Below, piece after piece: positions 6,442 to 15,740 of a stretch of DNA of 64,000 bases (position 1 is the stretch's first letter; each line of letters starts with the position of its first letter). The notes beneath the pieces are model-generated. The model had not been told where the DNA came from and did no database searches. It saw nothing but the letters and a program-made list of their open reading frames with translations. The stretch comes from Thermosphaera aggregans (GTDB lineage Archaea > Thermoproteota > Thermoprotei_A > Sulfolobales > Desulfurococcaceae), in the NCBI RefSeq assembly GCF_014962245.1, contig NZ_CP063144.1:238582-302581 (forward strand), written 5' to 3'. The translations under genes were made by a program, and so were the position numbers.

Positions 6442-9400
6442 GGGTTTTAACAGGCATCAAGCTCCTCGTGCTGAGAGACTGCATTAAATCAATTATCACT
6501 TCGGCAGCGCTTAAGCGGCCCGTGGAAATCTCATCTATCAGCTCCTCCATCCTCCTGGTAAGCTCGACGGAAGTCAGGTCCGGGTAGGCTGTTGAAACAT
6601 AGTTGTAAACCATTATCCCCGTCTTAGTCGGTATCAGCTTAAGCTTCTTCCTCGACTTGACAATGTAGCCGTGCTTCTCAATGCTGGATATTATCTTGGA
6701 GTAGGTGCTCGGCCTGCCAATACCTGTCTTCTTCATCAAGGCTACAAGGTCTCCCTCACTGTAGAGGAATGTTCTGCTGGAGATCGACGTTTTAACCTGC
6801 TTCACCAGGACCTCGGCTTCCCGAACGTTCTCGAGTCCGCCGTGGGTTTTAACGCCTGCGACAAGGTTGAACCCATCCTCAACTATCCTGGTGTAAACCT
6901 CCATGGCTCCCAGCGCAGTATTGTTAACCCAGAGGGTGAACCTGGATTTAACCGCTTTGAAAGGCTTCATCTGGCTTGCCACGAATCTTTTGAAAATCAT
7001 GTCGTAGAGGCTGTAGTGGAGGCCTGTTAAGGGAATCGTTAACGGTATCAACCCTTCCGTGAAAGCCTTCATCAAGTCATCGGTATCGTAAGGGTAGACA
7101 GGCCTTATTGCTTCATGAGCCCCGGGCTCCCCCCAGTGGCTCGGCCTGTGAAGGCTTTTCAAATTCTTCGCGGCAAGGTATTTCGAAGCTATTGAAACCC
7201 CTGTCGCGCTCACGTACTTGCTGTCTGTTCTATGATACGTTATCAAGCCTGCCTCGAACAATTCCTGAGCAATCTTCATTGCAAGGCTGACCGGGATCCC
7301 TCTCCTGGCAGCGTCAACCAGGAATTCATCGGTCGTGTAGGGGGGTTTCGGAGAAACCTCGACAACCTCCTCGCCCTCTTTCCGCAGCAGTATTTTCCCA
7401 GCTTTCCCAACCTCTTCGGCCAGGCTTGAATCCTTGTCAACGCAGACCGAGTACTTGGTGTTCAAGGGCTCGCCTAGTTCGAGCTCAATCTTCCTGCACT
7501 TCCCCTCAACATACTCCCTGTATCTCTGGATAATCATTCCCAGCACAGGGGTTTGAACCCTGCCCGCCCCCAGGTATTTCTTCCCAAACCTTGACCACAG
7601 GTCCTGGCTGAGGCTGAACCCTACCAGCCTGTCAAGGCTCCTCCTGTAGATCTCAGCGAGAACCCTGTTCCTGTCTACACCTCTCTTCCTCTCAAGGGAT
7701 TTGAGAAACTCCTGCAGGGTTATCTCGTGGAGCTCAATCCTCCACACGTTGCTGTTAACGGGGAGTACTGAGAGGTAGACATCGTAGGCTATTTTCTCCC
7801 CTTCGACATCAGGGTCTGTTGCAATCAACACCTCGTCAACCTCGCCCGCGAGCTTTCTCAACGCGTTTACAACGTTCTTCTGGTCCGAGAAAACCCCGCT
7901 GCCGCACCTGGGGCATGAAGCCTCATGGGTGAACTGTGTCCCGCACACCCTGCACCTCTTAATGGTTTCGTAAACCGGTGCTACCAGCCCGTTTTCAACA
8001 ACGATCCCGTAGTTGTCGATGGAGGGATCGGTGGTTAAATCGTAAAGGTGGCCCCGGGTAGCCGTTATGTTCAAGTCGATTATTTCCCCGCCAATCTTCA
8101 CGGGGATTTCGTAAGCGTTAACATCCCCTATCCTCCTCGACACGGGCTTCCCGAAGAATCTCGCTATCGTCTTAGCCTTCGTCGGGGATTCTACAACGAT
8201 TAGCACGCTCCTGTACTTTAAAGCCCACTCCCCGCTCCTTGTTCTCGTCGACTCAGCTGCTTTTTTCTCAGCGGAGAGGTCGAGCTCCCCGAGCTGTTTA
8301 AACCCGAGGTCCTTGTTGATCATTCTGAGCTTCAGCTCCAGGCCTTTCACAAGGTTTGATAGGAGGGGTGCTTCAACGATGAGGGATAGGCCGTGGGTCA
8401 TCCTGCCGCCGTAGAGCCTGCTCACCCTTCCACTGGCCTGGATATAGGTCATAGCGTCCGGGATCACTGCAAGGTAGGCGTCCCCGTTTTTCAAGAGGGT
8501 TATGGATCCTGCTTCCAGGACCGTGTTAGCGTCCAGGTATTCCTCCACCTCCTTAACTGTCTCGATGTAGAGGGTTTTCAACTCAACATACTTGCTGTAG
8601 AGCTTCTCATGGGGTTTAACAGCCTCCTCAGGGATCTTACCGGTTAGCACGTTACGTAGCAGCCTTGTCTCGCCCGGCGATAAGTAGTATACTAGTCTTC
8701 TAACAGTGTAAGCCCTCTCCCTTAGTGATTTAACACTGGTTTTCTCAGCAAGCTCTATCAGGATTCTCGCAAGCATGTTCGGGTTTGAGAGAAAAGACTC
8801 CAGGCTCACCGTGAAGACAGGTGTTCCAAGGAAGACAACATACTTTATGCTCTGGGGAGCGTCTATTCCTCTGACGCTGGACCCGTAGTAGCTCGCGCTC
8901 CCTATTAAAACATCAACCTGCCCGCCCACCATCTTCAAAATATTGGCAGGGGTTGCATCAGCTGTTTTGAAACCCTCCTTCTCGAGAATTTCTCGGAGAT
9001 CCTCGGAGAGCTTAACCAGTTGCTGCTTGAACGGGTGCCTGGGGGATATGTAGATCACGCACCCGGGGCCCAGGGCTTTAACCAGCGTGGCAAGCTCCCC
9101 CGCGGCCTCGCCCGGGCTCCTTAGCAGGTAGGAGTCCGTTACATCCCTCCCGTAAATGGTTATCCCTGAAACATCCACCTGCAACAGGTCCTTGAGGATC
9201 CTTCCCATCACCCCTTTAATCCTCCCGGTGGCCGAGGCAACGATGAGCTGCCTCCTCTTCAACGTTCTCAGGGATGACTCAATCCTGGCGTCGAGCTCCA
9301 GGTACTCCTTGACAATGCTGGAGTAGGATTCCTCATTGTTCAAGCTCTTGTTAACCATGAGCTTCCACAGGAGCTGCAGCCTCTTCTTCGCCAGCTGGAC

Positions 9401-10057
9401 AACCTCCTCGCTGAAGCCTAGGAGGTAGAGTAGTCTCAGAATATTCTTCTCACTCCTCAGCAAGCTATCCACGTCGTCAACGATGACGATGTCGAACTCG
9501 TGCCTGCTGAGAAGGTCGAAGTTTCTTCCAAGGAAGCTGTTGGTTATCACGAGTATTTTAAAATCTCCTTTAACAATCCTCTCCAGGACTGCCTGCTTCT
9601 TCTTCCTCGACAGGCCTGAGTCGTAGAAAACGGCTTCCCCGCCGCCGTCCCCGGTTATCCTAGCATGTATTTGCTTGCCCAGGGCTCTTGTCGGGGTTAT
9701 GTACAGGATTCTCTTACCCCTGCTGCTGGCGAACACGGCGTAAGCAATGAGGAGCGTGGTCTTCCCCATGCCGGTGGGGGCTATTAACACAGTGTTCTCG
9801 CCTGACAGTATCCTCTTAACCCATGTCTTCTGAGCCCCCCAGGGTGTAAGCCCCCTGGTTACTGTTTTGAAAAACTCTTCGAAATCCCCTACCTCATCCT
9901 CGATAATCCTGCTCAGGGTGAAAACGTTGAGGGATGAGTCTAGGCTGCTCCTGCACCTCGGGCACTTCCCATGCTCTTCAACATCTCTCGAAGTTAAGTC
10001 TCCACCGCAGACAGGGCAGGAGTTCCTGTACAACGGGTTTAAAGCAATCGTCAACAT
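6425..10057 (-). CDS. rgy: Reverse gyrase
   Basis: ATP-dependent enzyme that adds positive supercoils, the hallmark of hyperthermophiles. 1210 residues. N-terminal zinc finger CPVCGG...CPRC (about 15-36); SF2 helicase with Walker A APTGMGKTT near 94 and a DEAD-box-like VDDVDSLL; second helicase domain with the GRVSRLYGG region; then topoisomerase IA with TOPRIM VVESPTKAKTIARF and DPDVEGE, an internal zinc finger CRVCG...CPRCG, and the catalytic tyrosine in LITYHRTDS. All parts are present. ATG 10057 has GAGG 5-6 nt upstream; TATA-like TTTTAAAAC at 10091-10099. Confidence 0.97.
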   Translation of the reverse strand: MLTIALNPLYRNSCPVCGGDLTSRDVEEHGKCPRCRSSLDSSLNVFTLSRIIEDEVGDFEEFFKTVTRGLTPWGAQKTWVKRILSGENTVLIAPTGMGKTTLLIAYAVFASSRGKRILYITPTRALGKQIHARITGDGGGEAVFYDSGLSRKKKQAVLERIVKGDFKILVITNSFLGRNFDLLSRHEFDIVIVDDVDSLLRSEKNILRLLYLLGFSEEVVQLAKKRLQLLWKLMVNKSLNNEESYSSIVKEYLELDARIESSLRTLKRRQLIVASATGRIKGVMGRILKDLLQVDVSGITIYGRDVTDSYLLRSPGEAAGELATLVKALGPGCVIYISPRHPFKQQLVKLSEDLREILEKEGFKTADATPANILKMVGGQVDVLIGSASYYGSSVRGIDAPQSIKYVVFLGTPVFTVSLESFLSNPNMLARILIELAEKTSVKSLRERAYTVRRLVYYLSPGETRLLRNVLTGKIPEEAVKPHEKLYSKYVELKTLYIETVKEVEEYLDANTVLEAGSITLLKNGDAYLAVIPDAMTYIQASGRVSRLYGGRMTHGLSLIVEAPLLSNLVKGLELKLRMINKDLGFKQLGELDLSAEKKAAESTRTRSGEWALKYRSVLIVVESPTKAKTIARFFGKPVSRRIGDVNAYEIPVKIGGEIIDLNITATRGHLYDLTTDPSIDNYGIVVENGLVAPVYETIKRCRVCGTQFTHEASCPRCGSGVFSDQKNVVNALRKLAGEVDEVLIATDPDVEGEKIAYDVYLSVLPVNSNVWRIELHEITLQEFLKSLERKRGVDRNRVLAEIYRRSLDRLVGFSLSQDLWSRFGKKYLGAGRVQTPVLGMIIQRYREYVEGKCRKIELELGEPLNTKYSVCVDKDSSLAEEVGKAGKILLRKEGEEVVEVSPKPPYTTDEFLVDAARRGIPVSLAMKIAQELFEAGLITYHRTDSKYVSATGVSIASKYLAAKNLKSLHRPSHWGEPGAHEAIRPVYPYDTDDLMKAFTEGLIPLTIPLTGLHYSLYDMIFKRFVASQMKPFKAVKSRFTLWVNNTALGAMEVYTRIVEDGFNLVAGVKTHGGLENVREAEVLVKQVKTSISSRTFLYSEGDLVALMKKTGIGRPSTYSKIISSIEKHGYIVKSRKKLKLIPTKTGIMVYNYVSTAYPDLTSVELTRRMEELIDEISTGRLSAAEVIIDLMQSLSTRSLMPVKTLSTFS

Positions 10058-10196
10058 TCATCCTCGGTATTCAAATCCGTTGCGCGGGATTGTTTTAAAA
10101 GAAGGGGTGGTGTATTACCCTGCGGGGAAAAGGTTTTTATAGTAGCAGATTAATCATATTTCTAACCAGTAAAACAAAATCCATAGGGTGTGAAAT

Positions 10197-10487
10197 ATGG
10201 CGCAACCCCAGAGTGCAAACACAGTCTTAGTTGGGAAGAAACCCGTAATGAACTACGTGATAGCCGTACTAACCCTGGTACACCAGGGTGTTAGAGAGGT
10301 ATACATCAAGGCCCGCGGAAGAGCCATCAGCAAGGCTGTCGACACGGTCGAAATCATCAGGAACAGGTTCCTGCCTGGTAAAGTAGACGTTGAGGACATC
10401 AAGATCGGCAGTCAAACAGTGACCAACCCGCAGGGCAAGGAGACCAGGGTCAGCATCATCGAGGTTAAGCTGAGGATTAAGGAGTAA
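10197..10487 (+). CDS. albA: Chromatin protein Alba
   Basis: Canonical 96-residue Alba (Sac10b). [11 protein letters not shown] contains the Lys pair acetylated in Sulfolobus Alba, followed by [17 protein letters not shown] and the [12 protein letters not shown] hairpin that contacts the minor groove. It binds DNA and RNA as a dimer. A strong TATA (TTTTTATAG, about 10134-10142) lies upstream. Divergent from reverse gyrase with about 140 bp between start codons, so their promoters share one intergenic region. Confidence 0.96.
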   Translation: MAQPQSANTVLVGKKPVMNYVIAVLTLVHQGVREVYIKARGRAISKAVDTVEIIRNRFLPGKVDVEDIKIGSQTVTNPQGKETRVSIIEVKLRIKE

Positions 10488-10561
10488 ACGGGTTTGAAAC
10501 AGCAAGCAGGGTTTTTCTAGAATATTTCCATCAATCACAACCCTTCTACCGGTTGCCCGAG

Positions 10562-11251
10562 ATGCCAAGGGTTCCAAGGAGCTCGCTCCTGGTGGAAGCT
10601 TTCAGCCTTGAAACACAGGTTTTCACAAGCTTCCTCGAACAGCTTTCCGGAAGCGGGTTCGAGGAGTTATACGTTACGCGTAGGCCAGGCTACACTTACG
10701 TTGTTGTTAACGGGGAGGTTGTTCAAGTAGCAGTAGCCCCGTTCACCCTCGTGTTCCCTCCAGACCGCTCCGAACAGGCCGGGGCGGTGGCGGGGAGGTA
10801 TGGGCTACCACGCTACGTCACCCACAAGGATACCTGGCTGGAGTACAGCCTCGTCAACGCTTCAAGCCTTGCGAGCACCCTCCGAGGCCTCCTATCCATC
10901 AGGGAGCAAGGGGTTTTGAAGGTTTCAGACTGGCTTGTAACTGTTTCCAGCCCCGGGCCGGCCTGCGGGGAGCTGGTGGCCGTGGGCCAGGTTTACACCA
11001 GCCTGGGCGGCCTTGTAGGGCATCACGACCTCTTCGACCCGGCTGTGAGGGAGGCTTCGAGCGAGGGTAGGGAGGGGTGTTTCACACCGGTTATTGTTGC
11101 CGTCGGCCCCGGCGGGGCTGAGCCTGTTGTCCAGGCATGTTTCGAGGAGAGGAAGATGGTTGTGAAACCCCCTGGAACCGGGGAGTGCCCAGGGTTCTGG
11201 AGGATTATTCACTGGCTCCTCATTGATGTTTCAGCAGGCTCAGCCGATTAA
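10562..11251 (+). CDS. Uncharacterised protein
   Basis: A 229-residue soluble protein that I do not recognise. It opens with PRVPRSSLLVEAFSLETQVF, has alternating strands and helices, and carries three cysteines in its second half. No membrane segment, Walker motif or metal cluster is seen. The frame is open from TTG 10553, but ATG 10562 is preferred. It follows alba by about 75 bp and converges on the XPB gene. Codon use matches neighbours, so it is probably a genuine lineage-specific gene. Confidence 0.65.
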   Translation: MPRVPRSSLLVEAFSLETQVFTSFLEQLSGSGFEELYVTRRPGYTYVVVNGEVVQVAVAPFTLVFPPDRSEQAGAVAGRYGLPRYVTHKDTWLEYSLVNASSLASTLRGLLSIREQGVLKVSDWLVTVSSPGPACGELVAVGQVYTSLGGLVGHHDLFDPAVREASSEGREGCFTPVIVAVGPGGAEPVVQACFEERKMVVKPPGTGECPGFWRIIHWLLIDVSAGSAD

Positions 11252-11271
11252 AAAAGTGTCCTCGCCTGAGC

Positions 11272-12924
11272 TCACTCCTGGTTGAAAGCCTCGTCGAAGT
11301 CTAGGGTGGAGGTCTTCCTCCTCCTGGACTGGTATTCCTCAGGGGTTTTTTCCAACACTATCTCGTAGAGCCGGGCCTCCTCACCCCCTGGTTTCGGCCT
11401 CAGGAGTCTTCCAAGCCTCTGGATGAACTGCCTCCTTGAACCTGTGCCCGACACCATTACCCCTACGTTAGCGTCAGGTATGTCGAGGCCTTCATCCCCG
11501 ACCGTGGTGACCACGAGTATTCCCTTGGAGGCTGTTTTGAACTCTTCAAGTATTCTCTTACGCTCGAGCGGGGGGACTTCGCCTGTTAACAAGTATGCTC
11601 CAAGCCTTTTACTCAGCTCCTCCGCCTGCTCCACGTACTGGGTGAACACGATTATCTTACCGCCCTTCTCCAGCTCGCTCCGGGCTATTTCAACAGCCTT
11701 CTCCAGCTTGCTCTCCGACTTGGCTAGGAGCATTTTCATCTGGCTGTGTATTCTCAAAGCCTCCCTAGCCCTTTGATCACCTCTTAGCGCGTCCTCCAGC
11801 ACCTTCTTGAAATCCCTCCCGTTAGCCAGCTTGAAGTAGAGCTTCCTGAGAGAGTTGTACTGCTCGAGCTCATCCTTCTTCAACCCTACTTTAACGGTTA
11901 CGACGCGGTAGCGTGCCAGGAACCCTGTTGCAGCCAGCTCCGCGGGTGTTTTATGGTACACTATCCCTCCCAGCAGGGGGAACAGCTCCTCGTGCTTCCC
12001 ATCCTCCCTGTAAGGGGTTGCGGATAAGCCTAGCCTGTACTTGGCTATGCTGTGAACCGCGATGTGCTTGAACTTCTCCGCCGGGAGGTGGTGGACCTCG
12101 TCAACTATTAGGAGGTCGAACAAGGGGGAGATCTCGCTTATCACTCTGAAACCGCTCTGATAGGTTATAATGGTTATAGGGGCAAGCCTCTTCTCATCAC
12201 TGTACATGAGGCCGATCATTGACTGCGGGATGTTCGTCGATTTAACTATTACATCCCTCCACTGGAACATCTGCTCCCTGGTGTAGGTTATTATCAGGCT
12301 CCTCCTCCCGGTTAAAACAACCGCTGAAACCCCGATCAAAGTCTTCCCGGAGCCTGTTGGGAGGGCTACAATCCCCTGGTAGTTGTTGCTCCTCCACTTT
12401 TCCAGCGCCTCCTGCTGGTAGCTCCTGAGCGAGACGTTGACCAGCTCCGGCTTCAACGGGAGGAGCTTATCCTCGAGAAGCCTCCCAGGATCCCTAACCT
12501 CCAAGCCCAGCTCCGACAGCTTGGAGTAGGCGGTGTGCAGCTTGTAGGGCGGGATCCTGTAGACTATTCCAGTATCGCTGGACGCAGCCCTCCTAGCGCC
12601 CAGCTCGGAGAGGAATGCTCTTGCCTTGTTGAAAACAGGCCATGGAATGTACAGCTTAACATAGCCTGTGAGGCTGTCCCACTCCAGCACGGGGGTGTAG
12701 GGCTGGAAGGCAGCCTCCAGCTCGTCCAGGCTTCCCTCAAGCTCCAGCTGGTACTCTTTGATCAGCTCCACAACATCCCTGTACGAGTACCCGTTGCGGA
12801 CGGCTTTCTCAGGGTTGAGGATGAACCTTCTCTCACCTCCACCGCCGCCCTGGTACTCGGCAATCCTCAGTATTTCCCTGAAGGCTTCATCACTAATCCA
12901 TTTACGAGTCTTCAAAACTATCAT
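11272..12924 (-). CDS. xpb: XPB/Rad25-type DNA helicase
   Basis: SF2 helicase related to eukaryotic XPB, acting in DNA unwinding during repair and, in archaea, with the nuclease Bax1. Motif I LPTGSGKT (about 190), motif II VDEVHHL, motif III GLSATPYRED that includes the XPB-specific RED element, and motif VI QRLGRLLRPK. The N-terminal 160 residues form the damage-recognition-like domain. 550 residues. Start overlaps the end of the upstream gene (ATGA at 12921-12924), so they are translationally coupled. No Bax1 gene is seen in the window. Confidence 0.93.
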   Translation of the reverse strand: MIVLKTRKWISDEAFREILRIAEYQGGGGGERRFILNPEKAVRNGYSYRDVVELIKEYQLELEGSLDELEAAFQPYTPVLEWDSLTGYVKLYIPWPVFNKARAFLSELGARRAASSDTGIVYRIPPYKLHTAYSKLSELGLEVRDPGRLLEDKLLPLKPELVNVSLRSYQQEALEKWRSNNYQGIVALPTGSGKTLIGVSAVVLTGRRSLIITYTREQMFQWRDVIVKSTNIPQSMIGLMYSDEKRLAPITIITYQSGFRVISEISPLFDLLIVDEVHHLPAEKFKHIAVHSIAKYRLGLSATPYREDGKHEELFPLLGGIVYHKTPAELAATGFLARYRVVTVKVGLKKDELEQYNSLRKLYFKLANGRDFKKVLEDALRGDQRAREALRIHSQMKMLLAKSESKLEKAVEIARSELEKGGKIIVFTQYVEQAEELSKRLGAYLLTGEVPPLERKRILEEFKTASKGILVVTTVGDEGLDIPDANVGVMVSGTGSRRQFIQRLGRLLRPKPGGEEARLYEIVLEKTPEEYQSRRRKTSTLDFDEAFNQE

Positions 12925-13340
12925 GCCCCATCCTCCTCGAACAGCATCGCCTCCTCGGGCTCCGGGAGCTCCACGAAAGTGTTCGCAAGCCCCGTGTCCC
13001 TGCAGGCGAGCCCGTAGACACTGGGCCAGCTGCTCCTGCCGATGTAGAGTTCAACGCTTCCTCCAAAGCTCCGTATGGTCTCCGTGTATTTTAAAAACCA
13101 GGTTGTCTTCTCGTCGAGCGGTGTTTCAGGCGGGAGCTTTACCAGGAGACCCTCGGGCTCAACCATGTATGAATCGTTCACCAGGACCAGCCTCAGCAGG
13201 ATGCACAGGCTTATGCCGCTGCACTCCCCGCAGGCCTTTGCGTAGGTTCTCCCGAGGGCTAGGGCTTGCGACGCAGCCTCCTCCAGCAGGCCCCGGGGGA
13301 TCCCGAGCCTCAGCAGCTTCTCGTTGAAGACGAACTCTAT
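12921..13340 (-). CDS. Uncharacterised protein encoded upstream of xpb, apparent AUA start
   Basis: The frame encodes about 139 residues: a helical, Cys-containing N-terminus (ACGECSGISLCILL) then WFLKYTETIRSFGGSVELYIG and an acidic C-terminus. GTG 13181 is the first standard start but would discard a well-formed 53-residue N-terminus. Upstream of it the frame has no ATG/GTG/TTG before a TGA. GGTG at 13348-13351 lies exactly 7 nt before ATA (13340-13338), taken as the likely start. It is coupled to xpb by an ATGA overlap. Function unknown; a helicase partner role is only inferred from position. Confidence 0.6.
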   Translation of the reverse strand: MEFVFNEKLLRLGIPRGLLEEAASQALALGRTYAKACGECSGISLCILLRLVLVNDSYMVEPEGLLVKLPPETPLDEKTTWFLKYTETIRSFGGSVELYIGRSSWPSVYGLACRDTGLANTFVELPEPEEAMLFEEDGA

Positions 13341-13538
13341 GATTGTTCACCGCTCCATGTTTTCAAGACACTAGTACAGTATTAAAGCTGTTTATCCTTA
13401 AAGACCGTGGAGTGTTCAGAAGGAAGGTCGGCGCGTGGGTTTCTCCTCACCTATCAGTACTTAAAACCCCTCTCATCCCTGTGTATTTAAATTTTTATTT
13501 AAGTATTTTAAAAATACCTGATTAACCGTGGTGGTGTC

Positions 13539-14348
13539 ATGTTTAGGGTTAAGACTGGAAGAGTGCTTATCGCGAGGAAGCCGAGCGAGAAAGAGGTAGC
13601 GGATATTGCTGCAAAGCTTATGAAAACCTACTCTCAGAGCAAGGCTGACAAGATGAAGATGAGGCTGATGGCTAACGAGTTGCTGAGGCTTTTAAAGCCG
13701 AACCTTTCCTACAAGGATCTCTACGAGCTAACAGGGATCCCGGAATCAGTTCTCTGCAGGTATGCGAGAGGCTCGATAATACCCAGCTTCGAACAGGCTG
13801 CCAGCATCCTTGCGAAGATAGCGTTGTCTATAGACATAGGGTTCTTCGTGAAGGAGCTTGTCGAGAGGGAGAAGAGCCCTGTGATAGACCTGCTCAGGGT
13901 TTTGAAAGACCCGTACATCAGCCGCCTGCTCTCAGTAATGCTCCTCCTGGAGCTAACCGGGAAGGAGGTGACGAAGATCGTGGTGACAGCTGAGGCTGTG
14001 CTACCGGTTGCATCATTCCTTTCAACAGAGTTTAACGCTCCAATAGTTCTCGTGAAGCGTAAGAGCTACCCTGGAATACAGTACTACAGCACGATGGTTA
14101 TGAGGAGCCCTAAGGAGATTGAAAACCTATACCTGGACAGGGACCTCCTGGGCAGGAAGGACAAGGTGCTGGTGCTCGCCGACGTCGTGTACTCGGGGAG
14201 GACGCTGAGCAGCGTGCTCGACATGATAGCTAAGTCTAGGGCTGAGATAGTCGATGTCATAGCTATACTAGGGCTTGGCGAGGCGTGGAGGATGCGGCTC
14301 GAGGATCAGGGCGTTAAAGTGTTAACAACCATCCCATTCGCGATATGA
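13539..14348 (+). CDS. HTH-phosphoribosyltransferase transcriptional regulator (GfcR/PurR-like)
   Basis: A 269-residue protein. The N-terminal region has a helix-turn-helix (LSYKDLYELTGIPESVLCRYARG, about 55-77). The C-terminal half is a type I phosphoribosyltransferase fold with VLVLADVVYSGRTL as the PRPP loop. This architecture is found in archaeal regulators such as halophilic GfcR, where the PRT domain senses a phosphorylated metabolite. The LADVVYSGRT loop lacks the usual acidic pair, suggesting binding rather than catalysis. GGTGGTG lies just before the ATG, and an AT-rich TATA region at 13486-13510. Confidence 0.82.
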   Translation: MFRVKTGRVLIARKPSEKEVADIAAKLMKTYSQSKADKMKMRLMANELLRLLKPNLSYKDLYELTGIPESVLCRYARGSIIPSFEQAASILAKIALSIDIGFFVKELVEREKSPVIDLLRVLKDPYISRLLSVMLLLELTGKEVTKIVVTAEAVLPVASFLSTEFNAPIVLVKRKSYPGIQYYSTMVMRSPKEIENLYLDRDLLGRKDKVLVLADVVYSGRTLSSVLDMIAKSRAEIVDVIAILGLGEAWRMRLEDQGVKVLTTIPFAI

Positions 14349-14420
14349 TTGGGAATAATGTGGGATTAGAGATATTGTTATAAGCTTGTTAAAACAAAAT
14401 AACATTGAATGGGATAAGCA

Positions 14421-14834
14421 ATGAAGATCGAAGAGCTTGTGAAGGTTGACTCCAAGGGAAGGGTTACAATCCCAATGGCTGTTAGGGAAGTCCTGGACAT
14501 CAGGGAGGGCATGTACCTCCTAGTGGTGGCTGATAAGGAGAAGAAGGAGCTGAGGCTACTTCCCATCCCGGTCGCGGCTAAGCTTATAAAGATCAGGCTG
14601 GTTGTTGAGGACCGCCCCGGCGTCCTAGCCGAGCTGACAAGGTTTCTCGCCCAGCATAACATAGACATTGTCTCAACAAGGTGCACGGTGTTGAAGAGGG
14701 AGGAGCTTGGCGAGTGCGAGATGATCGTAGACCTGGCTAAGTCGGAGTGGACTGAGCCAGGCATGGTTGCCGACGAGATGAGGAAGCTGGAGCCGGTCAA
14801 GAACGTTGAAGCAAGCTACATGTCGGTTGAGTAA
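14421..14834 (+). CDS. AbrB-type DNA-binding domain fused to ACT domain
   Basis: A 137-residue regulator. Residues 1-50 form a SpoVT/AbrB swapped-hairpin domain (VDSKGRVTIPMAVREVLDI). Residues 55-135 form an ACT domain (LVVEDRPGVLAELTRFLAQ), which usually binds amino acids. The combination suggests ligand-responsive control of metabolic genes. It is 72 bp downstream of the HTH-PRT regulator and 14 bp upstream of the DUF72 gene, so it probably leads a two-gene operon. Confidence 0.88.
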   Translation: MKIEELVKVDSKGRVTIPMAVREVLDIREGMYLLVVADKEKKELRLLPIPVAAKLIKIRLVVEDRPGVLAELTRFLAQHNIDIVSTRCTVLKREELGECEMIVDLAKSEWTEPGMVADEMRKLEPVKNVEASYMSVE

Positions 14835-14848
14835 GGGATCAGCAGGGT

Positions 14849-15619
14849 ATGAAAACCGTTATCACAGGGTGCTGCGGGTTTCCAACAGCCCGCGGCAAAT
14901 ACTACAGTGTTTTTAAAACCGTGGAGCTTCAAAACACCTTCTACGATCTGCCAAGCGTTGAATGGGCTTCAAGCATTAGAAAGGAGGCTCCGCAGGGCTT
15001 CTCGTTCGCGGTTAAGGCGTGGCAGGTGTTAACCCATCCTTCAACATCCCCCACCTGGAGGAGGATGAGGAGGAAGCCCGGGGGCAACCCGGAGGGCTAC
15101 GGCTTCCTGAAGCCTAGCAGGGAGAATATTCAAGCGCTTGAGAAAACACTGGAGGTTGCCAGAGCCCTCGACGCCTTTATAGTGGTGTTTCAGACACCGG
15201 CCAGCATGCCTTTCAACCAGGATGTTGTTAAATGGGTTGACGAGTTCTTCGAGCAAGCAGTCTCAATGTCCGGCAGCGTCAAGTACGGCTGGGAGCCCAG
15301 GGGTGAGTGGGCTCGCGCACCAGTCCTTAAGGAGTTGCTGAGCAAGCACGGCGTGATACATGTGACAGACTTGTTGAAAGCCCGGCCAGTATTCCACGGC
15401 GGCGTAGTCTACACCAGGCTCCACGGGCTTGGAGAGGGAGAGGTCAACTACTCGTACAAGTATACTGATAAAGACCTGGAGGAGCTGGCGCTCATTCTCA
15501 AGGAAATGAATTTCAACACCGCGTACGTAATGTTCAACAATGTCTCAATGCTCAGCGATGCTTCAAGGTTTAAACAGGTTTGCGGGAAAGTGCTTGGGGA
15601 GGATGCAAGGGTCGAGTAA
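14849..15619 (+). CDS. DUF72 family protein (YecE-like TIM barrel)
   Basis: A 256-residue protein of the DUF72/YecE family: ITGCCGFP start, FKTVELQNTFYDLPS, FSFAVKAWQVLTHP, KYGWEPRGEW, and the late TRLHGLGEGEVNYSYKYTD with the barrel-end residues. Structures of this family show a TIM barrel; the biochemical role is unclear. It lies in an operon with the AbrB-ACT gene. Length is typical. Confidence 0.88.
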   Translation: MKTVITGCCGFPTARGKYYSVFKTVELQNTFYDLPSVEWASSIRKEAPQGFSFAVKAWQVLTHPSTSPTWRRMRRKPGGNPEGYGFLKPSRENIQALEKTLEVARALDAFIVVFQTPASMPFNQDVVKWVDEFFEQAVSMSGSVKYGWEPRGEWARAPVLKELLSKHGVIHVTDLLKARPVFHGGVVYTRLHGLGEGEVNYSYKYTDKDLEELALILKEMNFNTAYVMFNNVSMLSDASRFKQVCGKVLGEDARVE

Positions 15620-15674
15620 GCTCGCAGGCTGCTGACCCCTGGTTCCCGGGCTGTAACTGCTTAATTAAAAGACT

Positions 15675-15740
15675 GGTCAGCCTGGGTTCGACATTCTTCA
15701 TCACGATTGTTCGAAATGGATAGGGCGTTCATCACTCTAT
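15675..15740 (-). ncRNA. C/D-box sRNA candidate
   Basis: On the minus strand a perfect C box GUGAUGA (15735-15729), an identical C' box GUGAUGA (15704-15698) and a D box CUGA (15680-15677). The 24 nt between C and C' hold a D'-like UCGA. The 17 nt between C' and D contain a guide ending GUCGAACCCAGG, complementary to CCUGGGUUCGAC, which resembles a tRNA T-arm. The RNA starts within the stop codon of the upstream gene (TGA at 15734-15732 lies in the C box), so it is probably processed from that transcript. Confidence 0.55.

Noticed and set aside
13159-13350. 63-codon minus-strand frame with GTG start at 13350
   Set aside because: It has a standard start but Arg/Pro/Gly-rich translation; the overlapping frame that continues into the xpb-coupled gene is much more protein-like.
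13351-13538. Possible fourth C/D sRNA on the minus strand (GATGAGA, CTGA, GTGAGGA, CTGA)
   Set aside because: The C box is degenerate and the second guide interval is about 24 nt, too long; it also overlaps the promoter of the HTH-PRT regulator.
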